Counted from the first letter of the stretch, positions 35,691 through 44,493 are shown. The stretch: 64,000 nt of DNA from Dinoroseobacter sp039192165 (GCA_039192165.1 JBCCXD010000004.1:124001-188000); one strand, 5' to 3'. Numbers and translations are program-made. The notes: generated by a model from the letters alone, not told the origin.

Positions 35691-35719
35691 AAAAAGGCGG
35701 CCGTCTGTGCCGCCTTTTT
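35691..35719. terminator. bidirectional intrinsic terminator between the small exported gene and hemH
   Basis: AAAAAGGCGGC (35691-35701), 7-base loop, GCCGCCTTTTT (35709-35719). A perfect 11-base stem with A and T tails on both sides. It can stop transcription of the plus-strand small gene and of the converging hemH. Confidence 0.92.
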
Positions 35720-35746
35720 TCGTTGATGGGTTATCTATGCGACGGA

Positions 35747-36811
35747 TTATCGTTTTGCCGTGATCCAGCCTTGGAGGTTTTCCTCGACAACCTGTGCCAG
35801 CGCAGAGATATGGGCATCGTCGTCATTGAGGCATGGAATATAGGTAAACTCCTCACCGCCCGCTTCCTCGAAGCTTTCCTTGATTTCTTCGTTAATTTCT
35901 TCGAGCGTCTCGATGCAGTCGGCGGAAAAAGCGGGCGCAATAACTGCTATGCGCTTTTTGCCTGTCTCCGCGAGGCGTGCGACCTCCTCCACGGTATAGG
36001 GTTTGAGCCATTCCTCCGGACCGAACCGACTCTGGAAGGTGGTGACGATTTCAGTGTCCGGCCAGCCAAGCCGCTCCCTCAGAAGCCGGGAGGTCTTCTG
36101 GCATTGGCAATGGTAGGGGTCGCCTTCCATAAGATAGCGCTTGGGAACTCCGTGATAGGATGCCACCAGAACATCCGGCCGTGTTTCCAGTTCCGCGTAA
36201 GCCCGTTCGACCGACTGCGCCAGCGCTTCGATGTATTTTGGGTGCTCAAAATAGGGCTCGACAGTCCGGACGATCGGCTGCCACTTGATATGTTCGAGCG
36301 ACCGAAAGAACTGATCGCAGGCGGTGGCGGAGGTTGCCCCGGCATATTGCGGATAGAGCGGAAAGAAGAGAATCTTTTGACAGCCCTGCGCCTGAAGCGC
36401 TTCCACTTTGGATTTGGTCGAGGGGTTTCCGTAGCGCATGCAGTAATCCACAACGACCTGATCGCCAAAGCGTTTCTGCATTTCTGTTGCCATCTTGGTG
36501 GTCTGATCCTTGGTGATCGTCATCAGAGGGCTTTCGCCCTGTTCGTGGTTCCAGATTGACTTGTAGGCGGCGCCTGAACTGAACGGGCGCTTTGTCAGGA
36601 TGACCAGTTGCAGAAGGGGTTGCCAGATCCAGGGGCTGTAGTCGATCACACGCTTGTCTGACAAAAATTCATTCAGATAGCGGCGCATCGACCAGTAGTC
36701 ATAGTTGTCTGGCGTGCCCAGGTTTGCCAACAGCACACCGATCTTGCCAAACTTCACCTGAGGGTGGTCGGCCGGGGCTTGGGGCAGGGACGTAGCTGAC
36801 ATCATGTTCAT
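35747..36811 (-). CDS. hemH: ferrochelatase
   Basis: Inserts iron into protoporphyrin IX, the last haem step. The 354-residue protein has GVLLANLGTPDNYDYWSMRRYL, the HEQGESPL loop, FFPLYPQYAGATSATA, the active-site histidine in VASYHGVPKRY and the glutamate-rich CIETLEEINEEI. Length is normal. AGAGG lies 11 bases before ATG 36811. It lies close to the PGC, where protoporphyrin is also drawn to magnesium by BchI/BchD. Confidence 0.96.
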   Translation of the reverse strand: MNMMSATSLPQAPADHPQVKFGKIGVLLANLGTPDNYDYWSMRRYLNEFLSDKRVIDYSPWIWQPLLQLVILTKRPFSSGAAYKSIWNHEQGESPLMTITKDQTTKMATEMQKRFGDQVVVDYCMRYGNPSTKSKVEALQAQGCQKILFFPLYPQYAGATSATACDQFFRSLEHIKWQPIVRTVEPYFEHPKYIEALAQSVERAYAELETRPDVLVASYHGVPKRYLMEGDPYHCQCQKTSRLLRERLGWPDTEIVTTFQSRFGPEEWLKPYTVEEVARLAETGKKRIAVIAPAFSADCIETLEEINEEIKESFEEAGGEEFTYIPCLNDDDAHISALAQVVEENLQGWITAKR

Positions 36812-36834
36812 CGTTGTCTAAACCTCTTTTGACG

Positions 36835-37695
36835 TCACGGGTCTTTCCGCTCGGTCGGGTCTTTTACCGGGTTCAGGTCCCGGTCGTATTCCACGGTTCC
36901 CAGGGCGTCTGCAAGCCGTGAGGACGCAGATCCGGGTCGCAAGGGTTGTTGCTGAGTGTCCGAGGGGGCCCAGCCTGTTAAAAACACCAACTCGTACGTA
37001 GCGCGGACACGTCCATTGTCGCCTGAAAAAGAGCGCGCATAGATGTCGCAGGCGCGTAACAGCATTGCGCGACGCATCGGCACGCGCCGCCGCTGGGCCA
37101 ACGCATTGGTTTCCCCCATCGCCCGTAGGTCGTGCATGAGATGCAATGCCGTGGCGTACTCTGTCTGACGTGGCGACACATCAGCGACCGGCAGTGCAAA
37201 CCCGGCGCGTTGCAGCAAACCCCCCAGGTCGCGCAGTTCGCCCATCGGGGCGATCCGGGGACTCAGCCCCCCGGTTTCTGCGGTTTCGGCCTCGGCGAGG
37301 GCGGCGCGCAACTCCCGCAATGTCTGGCCGCCAAAAAAGACGGCGAGGCACAAACCGTCCGGCTTTAGCGCGTAGCGGCATTGCACCAGCTGCCCCACCG
37401 GGTCGTCCGCCCAATGCAGGGCCATGGCGTGGATGACCAGATCGAAACCAGCTGCCTCAAGATCAAGATTCGCCGTGTCCGGGACGATCTTTGCGGATGG
37501 AAACCAGCCTGCCCAGAGATCGGGGTGCCCGGTGACAATGGCGATACTCGTAAACTGCCTGTTAACCTCAACAAGTCTTTCCTGCAGCTCGGTAACGGCT
37601 TCGACATGCAGGAACTCCGCGACCCCGGCCCGCGTGGCGCGCGCACGATGTGCTGCGAGTGCCTTTGCATCTGTCAGGTTGGGCGGGTCTTGCAT
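36835..37695 (-). CDS. SAM-dependent methyltransferase (BioC/NDUFAF5-like)
   Basis: A 286-residue methyltransferase from ATG 37695, which has a GGAGG site; the frame is open for 86 codons further upstream but these overlap comF. N-terminal AHRARATRAGVAEFLHVEAVTELQERL and the class I fold FDLVIHAMALHWADDPVGQL, ALKPDGLCLAVFFGGQTLREL match the family of mitochondrial NDUFAF5 and bacterial BioC. The specific substrate is unknown; the GXGXG loop is poorly conserved, with VTGHPDLWAGWFPS in its place, so activity is unproven. Divergent from comF. Confidence 0.78.
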   Translation of the reverse strand: MQDPPNLTDAKALAAHRARATRAGVAEFLHVEAVTELQERLVEVNRQFTSIAIVTGHPDLWAGWFPSAKIVPDTANLDLEAAGFDLVIHAMALHWADDPVGQLVQCRYALKPDGLCLAVFFGGQTLRELRAALAEAETAETGGLSPRIAPMGELRDLGGLLQRAGFALPVADVSPRQTEYATALHLMHDLRAMGETNALAQRRRVPMRRAMLLRACDIYARSFSGDNGRVRATYELVFLTGWAPSDTQQQPLRPGSASSRLADALGTVEYDRDLNPVKDPTERKDP

Positions 37696-37722
37696 GCGGC
37701 CTCCTTCGGAAAGGCTAGGTAA

Positions 37723-38490
37723 GTGTTTCACGGCCAATTGCAAAGTGCGTTGCGGACCCTCTACCCACCGGTCTGCGTCACCTGCGATGCGCCGGTCACA
37801 CGCGATTTTGGCCTTTGCAGCGCCTGTTTGCCCGAGATGCCTTTTATCGCCGGCGGCATATGCGGGACCTGTGGAATACCACTTGCCGGGCTCGCACCCG
37901 GTCAGACCGATATTTGCGACAGCTGTCTGCACATTGCGCGTCCTTGGACGCAAGGGCGGGCCGCTCTTCTTTATGAGGGTCGCGCGCGTACTCTCGTTTT
38001 GCAGCTAAAACATGCGGACAGACCAGATCTGGCACGACCGGCGGGTGCCTGGCTGGCTCAGGCACTGCGGCCTTTGTTGCAAACAGACACACTGTTGGTC
38101 CCTGTTCCAATGCACCGCAGCCGTCTTCTGCGCCGCAAATACAACCAGGCTGTATTGCTGGCGCGGTACGTCTCGCGGCATACAGAGCGGCCGATGTCTC
38201 CGGATCTTTTGGTCCGCACCCGGAAGACCCCGATGCAGGACCACAGGGGGCGGGAGGAACGCTTTTCCAATCTCGACGGCGCGATTGCAGTTTCTGGACC
38301 GCGCGCCCGAAAAATTGGGGTTCAGGGCCGCCATATCCTGCTGATCGATGATGTTATGAGCAGCGGTGCGACGCTTGCAGCCTGTGCTGCAGCCTGCGCA
38401 GCGGGTCAGGCTCGTCAGGTAGACGTTGCCGTTCTTGCGCGCACAGGCAAAGACGAGTTCGTCACCCCTCGGAGCCGTACAACATTCTGA
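37723..38490 (+). CDS. comF: ComF family phosphoribosyltransferase-like protein
   Basis: A 255-residue protein with an N-terminal zinc-ribbon-like cysteine set (CVTCDAP, CSACLPEMPF, CGTCGIPL, CDSCLHIARP) and a phosphoribosyltransferase domain with VPVPMHRSRLLRRKYNQA and the PRPP loop ILLIDDVMSSGAT. ComF is needed for DNA uptake in some naturally competent bacteria; in others its role is unclear. It starts at GTG 37723. Its end lies only about 60 bases before crtA, so the PGC boundary is here. Confidence 0.92.
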   Translation: MFHGQLQSALRTLYPPVCVTCDAPVTRDFGLCSACLPEMPFIAGGICGTCGIPLAGLAPGQTDICDSCLHIARPWTQGRAALLYEGRARTLVLQLKHADRPDLARPAGAWLAQALRPLLQTDTLLVPVPMHRSRLLRRKYNQAVLLARYVSRHTERPMSPDLLVRTRKTPMQDHRGREERFSNLDGAIAVSGPRARKIGVQGRHILLIDDVMSSGATLAACAAACAAGQARQVDVAVLARTGKDEFVTPRSRTTF

Positions 38491-38529
38491 GACGGCTATG
38501 AAATAGGGCTTCCGCTATGACATCTAATG

Positions 38530-38547
38530 TGTCAGACTTAGTTGACA
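38530..38547. promoter_or_regulatory. PpsR/CrtJ operator-like palindrome before crtA
   Basis: TGTCAGACTTAGTTGACA fits TGT-N12-ACA, the binding pattern of the aerobic photosynthesis repressor PpsR/CrtJ. It ends with TTGACA and stops 4 bases before ATG 38552. Further half-sites (GACA at 38519, TGTC at 38555) make a row of alternating half-sites. Confidence 0.8.
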
Positions 38548-38551
38548 CATT

Positions 38552-39295
38552 ATGTGTCGAGTCCCGGGAGTGAGTCCGATCCAGACCGTCAGTCTCAGCC
38601 TGTTCCGCTTTGATCGCTGGTATGACCGGCTGTGGGCGCTTGCGCAGATGGGAGCCGCGCGGTTCTCGTTGCCAAGAACGCAGGATATCGGATTCTGGAA
38701 GCTTTGCGGATCGGGGACCGGTGAAGGGTTCACACCTCTGCCCAACACGGCTGTTTATGGAATTCTGGCCACGTGGCCAAGCTACGACATTGCGCAAGAC
38801 CGGGTCGCGAACGCCCCTGTCTGGATGCGCTATCGGGCCCATTCATCAGAGGACTGGACCGTCTTCCTTGCTACCACATCGGCTCGGGGAGCCTGGTCCG
38901 GACAAACGCCTTTCGAACCGGTTGCCGAGCGGAAACCAGGGCCTCTGGCGGCGCTCACTCGGGCGACTGTCAAACCGAGCGCCGCTCTGAAGTTCTGGAA
39001 ACACGAACCAGCGATCAGCGCGATGATCGGCAAGGACCCGAACGTGGTGTTCAAGATCGGAATCGGAGAAATACCGCTGATGCAGCAGGTGACGTTTTCG
39101 ATCTGGCCAGATGCAAACTCTATGGCCAATTTCGCACGGCGCGGAGGCCCTCACGCCGCTGCGATAAAGGATGTCCGTGACAGAAACCTTTTCGCCGAAG
39201 AGCTTTATGCCCGCTTCGATGTGCTCGGCGATGCCGGGCTCTGGAACGGAGCTTCGCCCTTATCGGCCCTGAAAGACGGAAAGCGACCGCTATGA
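38552..39295 (+). CDS. crtA: spheroidene monooxygenase CrtA
   Basis: CrtA oxidises spheroidene to spheroidenone, a keto-carotenoid of purple bacteria. The 247-residue protein has the family start region QTVSLSLFRFDRWYDRLWAL, FWKLCGSGTGEGFTP, VFLATTSARGAWSG, VVFKIGIGEIPLMQQVTFS and HAAAIKDVRDRNLFAEELYARF. The start is uncertain: ATG 38552 sits against the PpsR box with no ribosome site; GTG 38570 is the only other choice. The stop overlaps bchI (ATGA), so it heads a crtA-bchI-bchD-bchO operon. Confidence 0.92.
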   Translation: MCRVPGVSPIQTVSLSLFRFDRWYDRLWALAQMGAARFSLPRTQDIGFWKLCGSGTGEGFTPLPNTAVYGILATWPSYDIAQDRVANAPVWMRYRAHSSEDWTVFLATTSARGAWSGQTPFEPVAERKPGPLAALTRATVKPSAALKFWKHEPAISAMIGKDPNVVFKIGIGEIPLMQQVTFSIWPDANSMANFARRGGPHAAAIKDVRDRNLFAEELYARFDVLGDAGLWNGASPLSALKDGKRPL

Positions 39296-40296
39296 CCCAT
39301 CCATTCCCCTTCTCGGCCATCGTTGGCCAGGACGAGATGAAACAGGCGATGATCCTGACCGCCATCGACCCCGGAATTGGCGGCGTATTGGTCTTCGGCG
39401 ACCGCGGTACCGGAAAATCGACATCCGTCCGGGCCCTGGCCGCACTGCTGCCCCGGATCGTTGCCGTAGAAGGGTGCCCGTGCAACTCCGCCACGGTGGA
39501 TGCGGTTCCGGACTGGGCTGAAGGCGTTGGCGAGACCCAGATTGAGAAGCCGACACCGGTGATCGATTTACCTCTGGGCGCGACTGAAGACCGGGTAGTG
39601 GGCGCTCTTGATATCGAACGGGCTCTTACCCGCGGCGAGAAAGCCTTCGAGCCTGGCCTGCTTGCGCGGGCCAACCGGGGATATCTTTACATCGACGAGG
39701 TCAACCTGCTGGAGGATCATATCGTTGACCTTCTGCTCGATGTCGCAGTTTCCGGTGAAAACGTGATCGAGCGCGAAGGCCTGTCGATCCGGCATCCGGC
39801 TCGGTTCGTGCTTGTTGGTTCCGGAAATCCGGAGGAGGGCGAGCTACGCCCGCAGCTTCTGGACAGGTTCGGTCTGAGCGTGGAAGTTACGTCGCCAGAC
39901 AACATTGAAGACCGGATTGAAGTGATCCGCCGCCGAGATGCCTATGAAATGGACTACGATACTTTCATGGATCATTGGCGCGGCGAGGACGCACATCTTC
40001 GGAAGCGTATTCTTGCCGGGCGAGAGGCGCTCAGGAACATCGAAACACCAGACGACACGCTGCGGGATTGCGCGCAGCTCTGTATCGAGTTGGGTGCGGA
40101 CGGCTTACGCGGCGAGCTGACGTTACTGCGGGCCGCGCGGGCTGTAGCTGCCTTTGCGGGCGCTTCGGCAGTGACCCGCGACCACCTCCGTCAGATCGCA
40201 CCCTCCGCCCTACGCCACCGATTGCGACGCGACCCACTGGATGAGGCCGGGTCCACAGCCCGTGTTCTTCGCGCAGTAGAACGCGTGTTGGGGTGA
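39292..40296 (+). CDS. bchI: magnesium chelatase ATPase subunit I
   Basis: AAA+ subunit of the enzyme that inserts Mg2+ into protoporphyrin IX, the first committed step of bacteriochlorophyll synthesis. The 334-residue protein has Walker A GDRGTGKS (residues 36-43), Walker B with YLYIDEVNLLEDHIVDLLLD, the arginine-rich RPQLLDRFGL sensor region and VGSGNPEEG. Overlaps crtA and bchD by 4 bases each. Confidence 0.97.
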   Translation: MTHPFPFSAIVGQDEMKQAMILTAIDPGIGGVLVFGDRGTGKSTSVRALAALLPRIVAVEGCPCNSATVDAVPDWAEGVGETQIEKPTPVIDLPLGATEDRVVGALDIERALTRGEKAFEPGLLARANRGYLYIDEVNLLEDHIVDLLLDVAVSGENVIEREGLSIRHPARFVLVGSGNPEEGELRPQLLDRFGLSVEVTSPDNIEDRIEVIRRRDAYEMDYDTFMDHWRGEDAHLRKRILAGREALRNIETPDDTLRDCAQLCIELGADGLRGELTLLRAARAVAAFAGASAVTRDHLRQIAPSALRHRLRRDPLDEAGSTARVLRAVERVLG

Positions 40297-42002
40297 AGGA
40301 TCTCATCGACACAGACCGGGACCATACGTGGCTGCGCGCGGCCATGGCCGTCGCGGTTCTCGCTGTCGATCCCGCCGCGGTGGGCGGTCTTTGGATCCGC
40401 GCCAGATCCGGCCCTGTCCGGGACAGATTGTTGTCTGCCTTGCAGGCGGCTTTGCCGCAGATGCGCCGTATGCCCCCCAACATAGGCGATGATCACCTGT
40501 TCGGCGGCGTTGATCTGTCTGCCACTCTGTCCTCGGGCCGCCTTGTGCGCAGAACCGGTCTCCTTGGCGGGGAGCCTGCCCTTCTCCTCATACCTATGGC
40601 TGAACGGCTACCGCCGGCTCTTGCTGCGCGGTTGAGTCAGGCTCTGGATGCCGGGGCAGGACACGCACTGATTGGACTGGATGAGGGCGTCGACGCAGAC
40701 GAGAGCTTACCGCACTCGCTGGGCGATCGACTGGGAATTCATCTCGACCTCGATGGCCTTGGGCAATCTGATTGTGCCGTCCTAGAGCCGGTATCTGTCG
40801 GTCTTGCCCGCCAGAGACTGAAAGACGTGTCGGTTCCGGAGCACGCAATACCGACACTTGTCACCGTTGCGCTGAAGCTTGGCATTGATAGTCCTCGTGC
40901 AGTTGTCTTTGCGCTGCGCGCTGCGCGTGCCCTCGCGGCCCTGGATGGGCGGACCAGTGTTGACGAAGATGATCTCGTGGGCGCGACCGAGCTGGTCCTG
41001 GCCCCCCGCGCAACCCAAATCCCGCTGGATGATACGGCTGAGCCGGATCTGGACGACACAAACCCCGAGCCACCGCAAGACAATGCCGACCCGGAAGAAG
41101 CTGATTCCGGCGAAGACATCCAAAGGCTGCCCGAGGAGGTTCTGCTTGCTGCAGCCAAAGCTGTGCTGCCAGCCGACCTGCTGGCCAGGCTTGCGGCCCA
41201 AAAAGCTCCGCGCAAAGCTGCGAACCATGCCGGCGCCGGGGCTAAACGCAAAGGCAACCGACGGGGTAGGCCCTTGCCCTCGCGCGCCGGGCGTCTTGAC
41301 GGGCAGTCGCGGATTGATCTCGTGGCGACGCTGCGTGCCGCGGCGCCCTGGCAGAAAATCCGCAGAACCCTTACCCCTGACGCGCCGCAGCGGGTACTTG
41401 TTCGCGCGGAGGACCTGCGCCTGCGACGGTTCGAGGAAAGAAGCGACCGGTTACTGATCTTTACTGTGGATGCATCGGGCTCTGCCGCCTTTGCCCGTCT
41501 GGCCGAGGCCAAAGGAGCGGTCGAATTGCTTCTTGCAGAAGCCTATGCCCGCCGCGATCATGTCGCGCTTGTTGCGTTTCGGGGCGAGCAGGCGCAGCTG
41601 CTGTTGCCGCCGACAAGGTCGCTTGTGCAAACCAAACGACGGCTCGGCGCTTTGCCCGGCGGTGGTGGCACGCCCCTGGCCTCGGGCTTGAAAAGCGCAC
41701 TTGAGCTGGCCCAGCAGTGCTCCAGTCGGGGGATGACCCCGACGGTTGCTTTGCTGACAGATGGACGGGCGAATATCGCACTCGATGGCTCGGCGGACCG
41801 CAACGCTGCTGCGGAAGATGCCAGTGCGATGGCTCGCGCGATGCGTGCGCAGGCAACGCCTGCGGTGGTGATCGATACGGGCACCCGCCCGCAAACTCAG
41901 CTTCGCGGTTTGGCCGAAGACCTCGGCGCGCCCTATCTTCCTTTGCCACGCGCGGACAGTCATCGCCTGTCGGCGGCCGTGGGGGCAGCGCTCGAGCCAT
42001 GA
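40293..42002 (+). CDS. bchD: magnesium chelatase subunit D
   Basis: BchD forms the two-tiered ring with BchI that powers Mg2+ insertion. The 569-residue protein (GTG 40293) has a degenerate AAA+ domain, an acidic, proline-rich linker near residues 248-275 (EPDLDDTNPEPPQDNADPEE), a basic stretch, and a C-terminal integrin I-like (vWA) domain with the metal-site motif DASGSAA and LLTDGRANIALDG. It overlaps bchI and bchO by 4 bases. Confidence 0.95.
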   Translation: MKDLIDTDRDHTWLRAAMAVAVLAVDPAAVGGLWIRARSGPVRDRLLSALQAALPQMRRMPPNIGDDHLFGGVDLSATLSSGRLVRRTGLLGGEPALLLIPMAERLPPALAARLSQALDAGAGHALIGLDEGVDADESLPHSLGDRLGIHLDLDGLGQSDCAVLEPVSVGLARQRLKDVSVPEHAIPTLVTVALKLGIDSPRAVVFALRAARALAALDGRTSVDEDDLVGATELVLAPRATQIPLDDTAEPDLDDTNPEPPQDNADPEEADSGEDIQRLPEEVLLAAAKAVLPADLLARLAAQKAPRKAANHAGAGAKRKGNRRGRPLPSRAGRLDGQSRIDLVATLRAAAPWQKIRRTLTPDAPQRVLVRAEDLRLRRFEERSDRLLIFTVDASGSAAFARLAEAKGAVELLLAEAYARRDHVALVAFRGEQAQLLLPPTRSLVQTKRRLGALPGGGGTPLASGLKSALELAQQCSSRGMTPTVALLTDGRANIALDGSADRNAAAEDASAMARAMRAQATPAVVIDTGTRPQTQLRGLAEDLGAPYLPLPRADSHRLSAAVGAALEP

Positions 42003-42883
42003 ACTGGGATCTTGAGAAGCTCAATTGGCCGCATGCCGGACACAGCCGGTTCGTGCGCTCGGTTCCGCATCAATGGCACGTGCAGAAAATGGGTCAGGGT
42101 CCGTGCGTGCTTCTGTTGCATGGCGCGGCCGCCTCTCTGCACTCTTTTGCCGATCTCATGCCGCGCCTTGCCGACGACTACACCGTCCTTGCCGTTGATC
42201 TTCCCGGGCATGGCTTCACCACAAAAGGCAGTGTGATGCGGTCGAACCTTCCGTCTGTTGCCAGGGATCTTGCGACCATGCTGCACAAAGAAGCGATTGC
42301 GCCGGTCGCGATCGTTGGCCATTCGGCCGGTGCGGCCGTAGCGCTCGAACTTGCGCACCATCTCGATCCGGCGCCCAAATCGATCGTTGCGCTCAACGGG
42401 GCGTTTGCAGAGTTCAACGGGATTGCAGGCTGGCTCTTTCCGATGCTGGCGAAGATGCTGGCGCTTAACCCATTCACCAGCGTGTTTTTCTCTGCCACGA
42501 CGACCCCTGCGAATGTGCGACAGCTCATTGAAGCCACAGGCAGCGAGCTGACGGACGCACAACTCGGGCTCTATTTCCGGCTCATCCGGGACCGCGCGCA
42601 CGTGGCGGGTACACTGGCGATGATGGCGCAGTGGGACCTGCGCCCGCTGATCCGGCGCTTGCCTGAGATCGAAGTTCCGACCCTGATGCTGACTGGCGCG
42701 CGTGATAAAGCAGTGTCTCCAACGGTTTCCCGCGACGCGGCGGCTCGGATGCCACATGCGCGCTGGGAAAACCTCCCGGCGCTGGGGCACCTGATGCACG
42801 AGGAACGCCCGGATGTGATCGCAAACCACATCACGGCGTTCCTGCGCGACCCTTCAGTGGAGCTTGCACAGGGCGCGGCCTGA
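41999..42883 (+). CDS. bchO: BchO alpha/beta hydrolase
   Basis: BchO is found beside bchID in purple bacteria; its exact reaction in bacteriochlorophyll formation is not settled. The 294-residue alpha/beta hydrolase has the oxyanion-hole motif LLLHGAAAS, the nucleophile elbow IVGHSAGAA, DKAVSP with the acid region and a C-terminal LGHLMHEERPD histidine. ATG 41999 overlaps bchD. It is the last gene of the crtA-bchIDO operon and abuts the convergent MarR gene. Confidence 0.93.
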   Translation: MNWDLEKLNWPHAGHSRFVRSVPHQWHVQKMGQGPCVLLLHGAAASLHSFADLMPRLADDYTVLAVDLPGHGFTTKGSVMRSNLPSVARDLATMLHKEAIAPVAIVGHSAGAAVALELAHHLDPAPKSIVALNGAFAEFNGIAGWLFPMLAKMLALNPFTSVFFSATTTPANVRQLIEATGSELTDAQLGLYFRLIRDRAHVAGTLAMMAQWDLRPLIRRLPEIEVPTLMLTGARDKAVSPTVSRDAAARMPHARWENLPALGHLMHEERPDVIANHITAFLRDPSVELAQGAA

Positions 42884-43327
42884 TCAGGTGTCGTTTTCGA
42901 GTCTGATCCTGAGTTCGCGCAGAATTGGCAATACGGCCCGGACCTTGTCAGTCCCAAGGTTGGAGGCCATCTCTGAAATCATGGGTGTAATTGCTTGAAG
43001 CGCAGTGTCCCGGGCGGCGCGTCCTGAGGGGCTGACGGCGACAAGTTTGCGCCGCGCGTCATCCCAGTCCGGACGCACATGGACATGGCCAGCGGTTTCC
43101 AGCTTGTTGAGGGTATTGGTCATGGCGCCCTTGGTGACATGGAACGTCCGTGCCAGCTGTGCTGGCGTCCGTTCCGCGGCTGTATTCGCGAGATGATTCA
43201 GCACCGAGAAATGGCTGAGTTCCATCCCTTTCGGCAACGCTTTGGACAGCCGCGCGCGCGCCAACTGGTCCGCGGTGATCAGCTCGCTGAGAAGCGAGAT
43301 GGCAAGAGCGTCATTCACTTGAGTCAT
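42884..43327 (-). CDS. MarR family transcriptional regulator
   Basis: A 147-residue winged-helix protein: SHFSVLNHLANTAAERTPAQLARTFHVTKGAMTNTLNKLE is the recognition region, with the wing HVRPDWDDARRKLVAVSPSGRA. The regulated genes are not evident. It overlaps the nitrilase gene by one base in the same direction, so it is the last gene of a grxC-nitrilase-marR operon that opposes the flanking PGC genes. Confidence 0.88.
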   Translation of the reverse strand: MTQVNDALAISLLSELITADQLARARLSKALPKGMELSHFSVLNHLANTAAERTPAQLARTFHVTKGAMTNTLNKLETAGHVHVRPDWDDARRKLVAVSPSGRAARDTALQAITPMISEMASNLGTDKVRAVLPILRELRIRLENDT

Positions 43328-44160
43328 CAGGGGAGAGAATACGGTGCGCCCGCGTGAAGGGAAGGAATTTTATGCCGCGCTGCGGCAACTTCCCCAAGAT
43401 CGAGCGGGAATGTCACAACTCCTGGCGCGCTTCCGGCATCGGCAACGATCTCGCCCCATGGATTGACAGCGAGCGAGTGGCCATACGTTTGGCGTTTTCG
43501 CCCGCGCCGCGCGGCATGCGTCCCGGTCTGCGCTGCGGCCAGAACCCAGGCGCCTGTTTCAATCGCCCGTGCGCGCAACAGGCTTTCCCAGTGAGCGGCC
43601 CCTGTGACGGGCGAAAATGCGGATGGCACCAGCAGAATTTGCGCGCCGGCCTGCGCAAGACGTCGGTAGAGTTCCGGAAACCGCAGATCGTAACAGATTG
43701 TCATGCCGATCTTCGCAAAGTCGGTTTCCGCCAGAACTGCGCGGTCCCCGGGCCGGTAGTTGGAACTTTCGCGGTAGGTCTCGGTTTCGCTGACCTCCAC
43801 ATCGAACATGTGAATTTTGTCATACCGCGCGGCGATCGCGCCATCCGGCCCGACCAGGAACGCGCGATTGGCAAACCTCCCCTGTTGATCCGTGGTTTTC
43901 AAAGCCAGCGATCCGATGGACAGCCAGATCCCACGGCGCGCTGCGAAATCCTGCAGGCTCGCGAGGGTCGGATCATTTTCTTCGTGTCTCAGGACCTCCA
44001 GCTGATGTGTCCGGCTGGTCGAGACGCAGTTCGTCACTTCCGGTGTGAGCAAGAAGTCTGCGCCGTCTGCGACGGCATCTTCCGCAGCGGTCAGAACCTT
44101 GGCCAGATTATCTGCAGGTACATCCGTAGAGGTCAGCTGGAGCAGGCTGGCACGCATCAC
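43327..44160 (-). CDS. carbon-nitrogen hydrolase (NIT2-like nitrilase superfamily)
   Basis: A 277-residue hydrolase with the catalytic Glu-Lys-Cys triad visible as LTPEVTN, DKIHMFDVEV and TICYDLRFPELYRRLA. The KIHMFD and ETY segments place it with Nit1/Nit2 proteins, which cleave omega-amidated side products such as deaminated glutathione or alpha-ketoglutaramate. It overlaps the glutaredoxin gene by 4 bases; pairing with grxC fits a role in glutathione repair, an inference. Confidence 0.88.
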   Translation of the reverse strand: MMRASLLQLTSTDVPADNLAKVLTAAEDAVADGADFLLTPEVTNCVSTSRTHQLEVLRHEENDPTLASLQDFAARRGIWLSIGSLALKTTDQQGRFANRAFLVGPDGAIAARYDKIHMFDVEVSETETYRESSNYRPGDRAVLAETDFAKIGMTICYDLRFPELYRRLAQAGAQILLVPSAFSPVTGAAHWESLLRARAIETGAWVLAAAQTGTHAARRGRKRQTYGHSLAVNPWGEIVADAGSAPGVVTFPLDLGEVAAARHKIPSLHAGAPYSLP

Positions 44161-44414
44161 TCCGACAAAAGGGGATCGAGCTTCCCGGATCGATCTAGAG
44201 CGTAAAGATCATCGCATCCGCCAACATGGGTCGTTCCGACAAATATCTGGGGTACCGAAGTTCGCCCGTTTGCGCGCTGAATCATTTCAGGCTTGCGCGC
44301 GGGGTTGCGCAGTACGTCGATTTCCGAGAACGCGATCCCCTTCTGGGACAGCAATTTCTTGGCAGCGTGGCAGTAACCACAGAGGGGGGAGGTGTAAATC
44401 TCGACAGTCTGCAT
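44157..44414 (-). CDS. grxC: glutaredoxin 3
   Basis: An 85-residue dithiol glutaredoxin with the active site SPLCGYCHAAKKLL, the TSVPQIFVG cis-proline loop and HVGGCDDLYALDR. Glutathione-linked reduction of protein disulfides is its family role. From ATG 44414 the length is normal; the frame is open upstream but without a signal. It is the first gene of the minus-strand trio and is divergent from crtI. Confidence 0.93.
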   Translation of the reverse strand: MQTVEIYTSPLCGYCHAAKKLLSQKGIAFSEIDVLRNPARKPEMIQRANGRTSVPQIFVGTTHVGGCDDLYALDRSGKLDPLLSE

Positions 44415-44493
44415 CAGAGTGCTCCATTGCGATCCGATGGAATATAGGCCTGTGCGGCGCTGCAGAAAAGAGGCTCTTACTTGACACAAGAGT

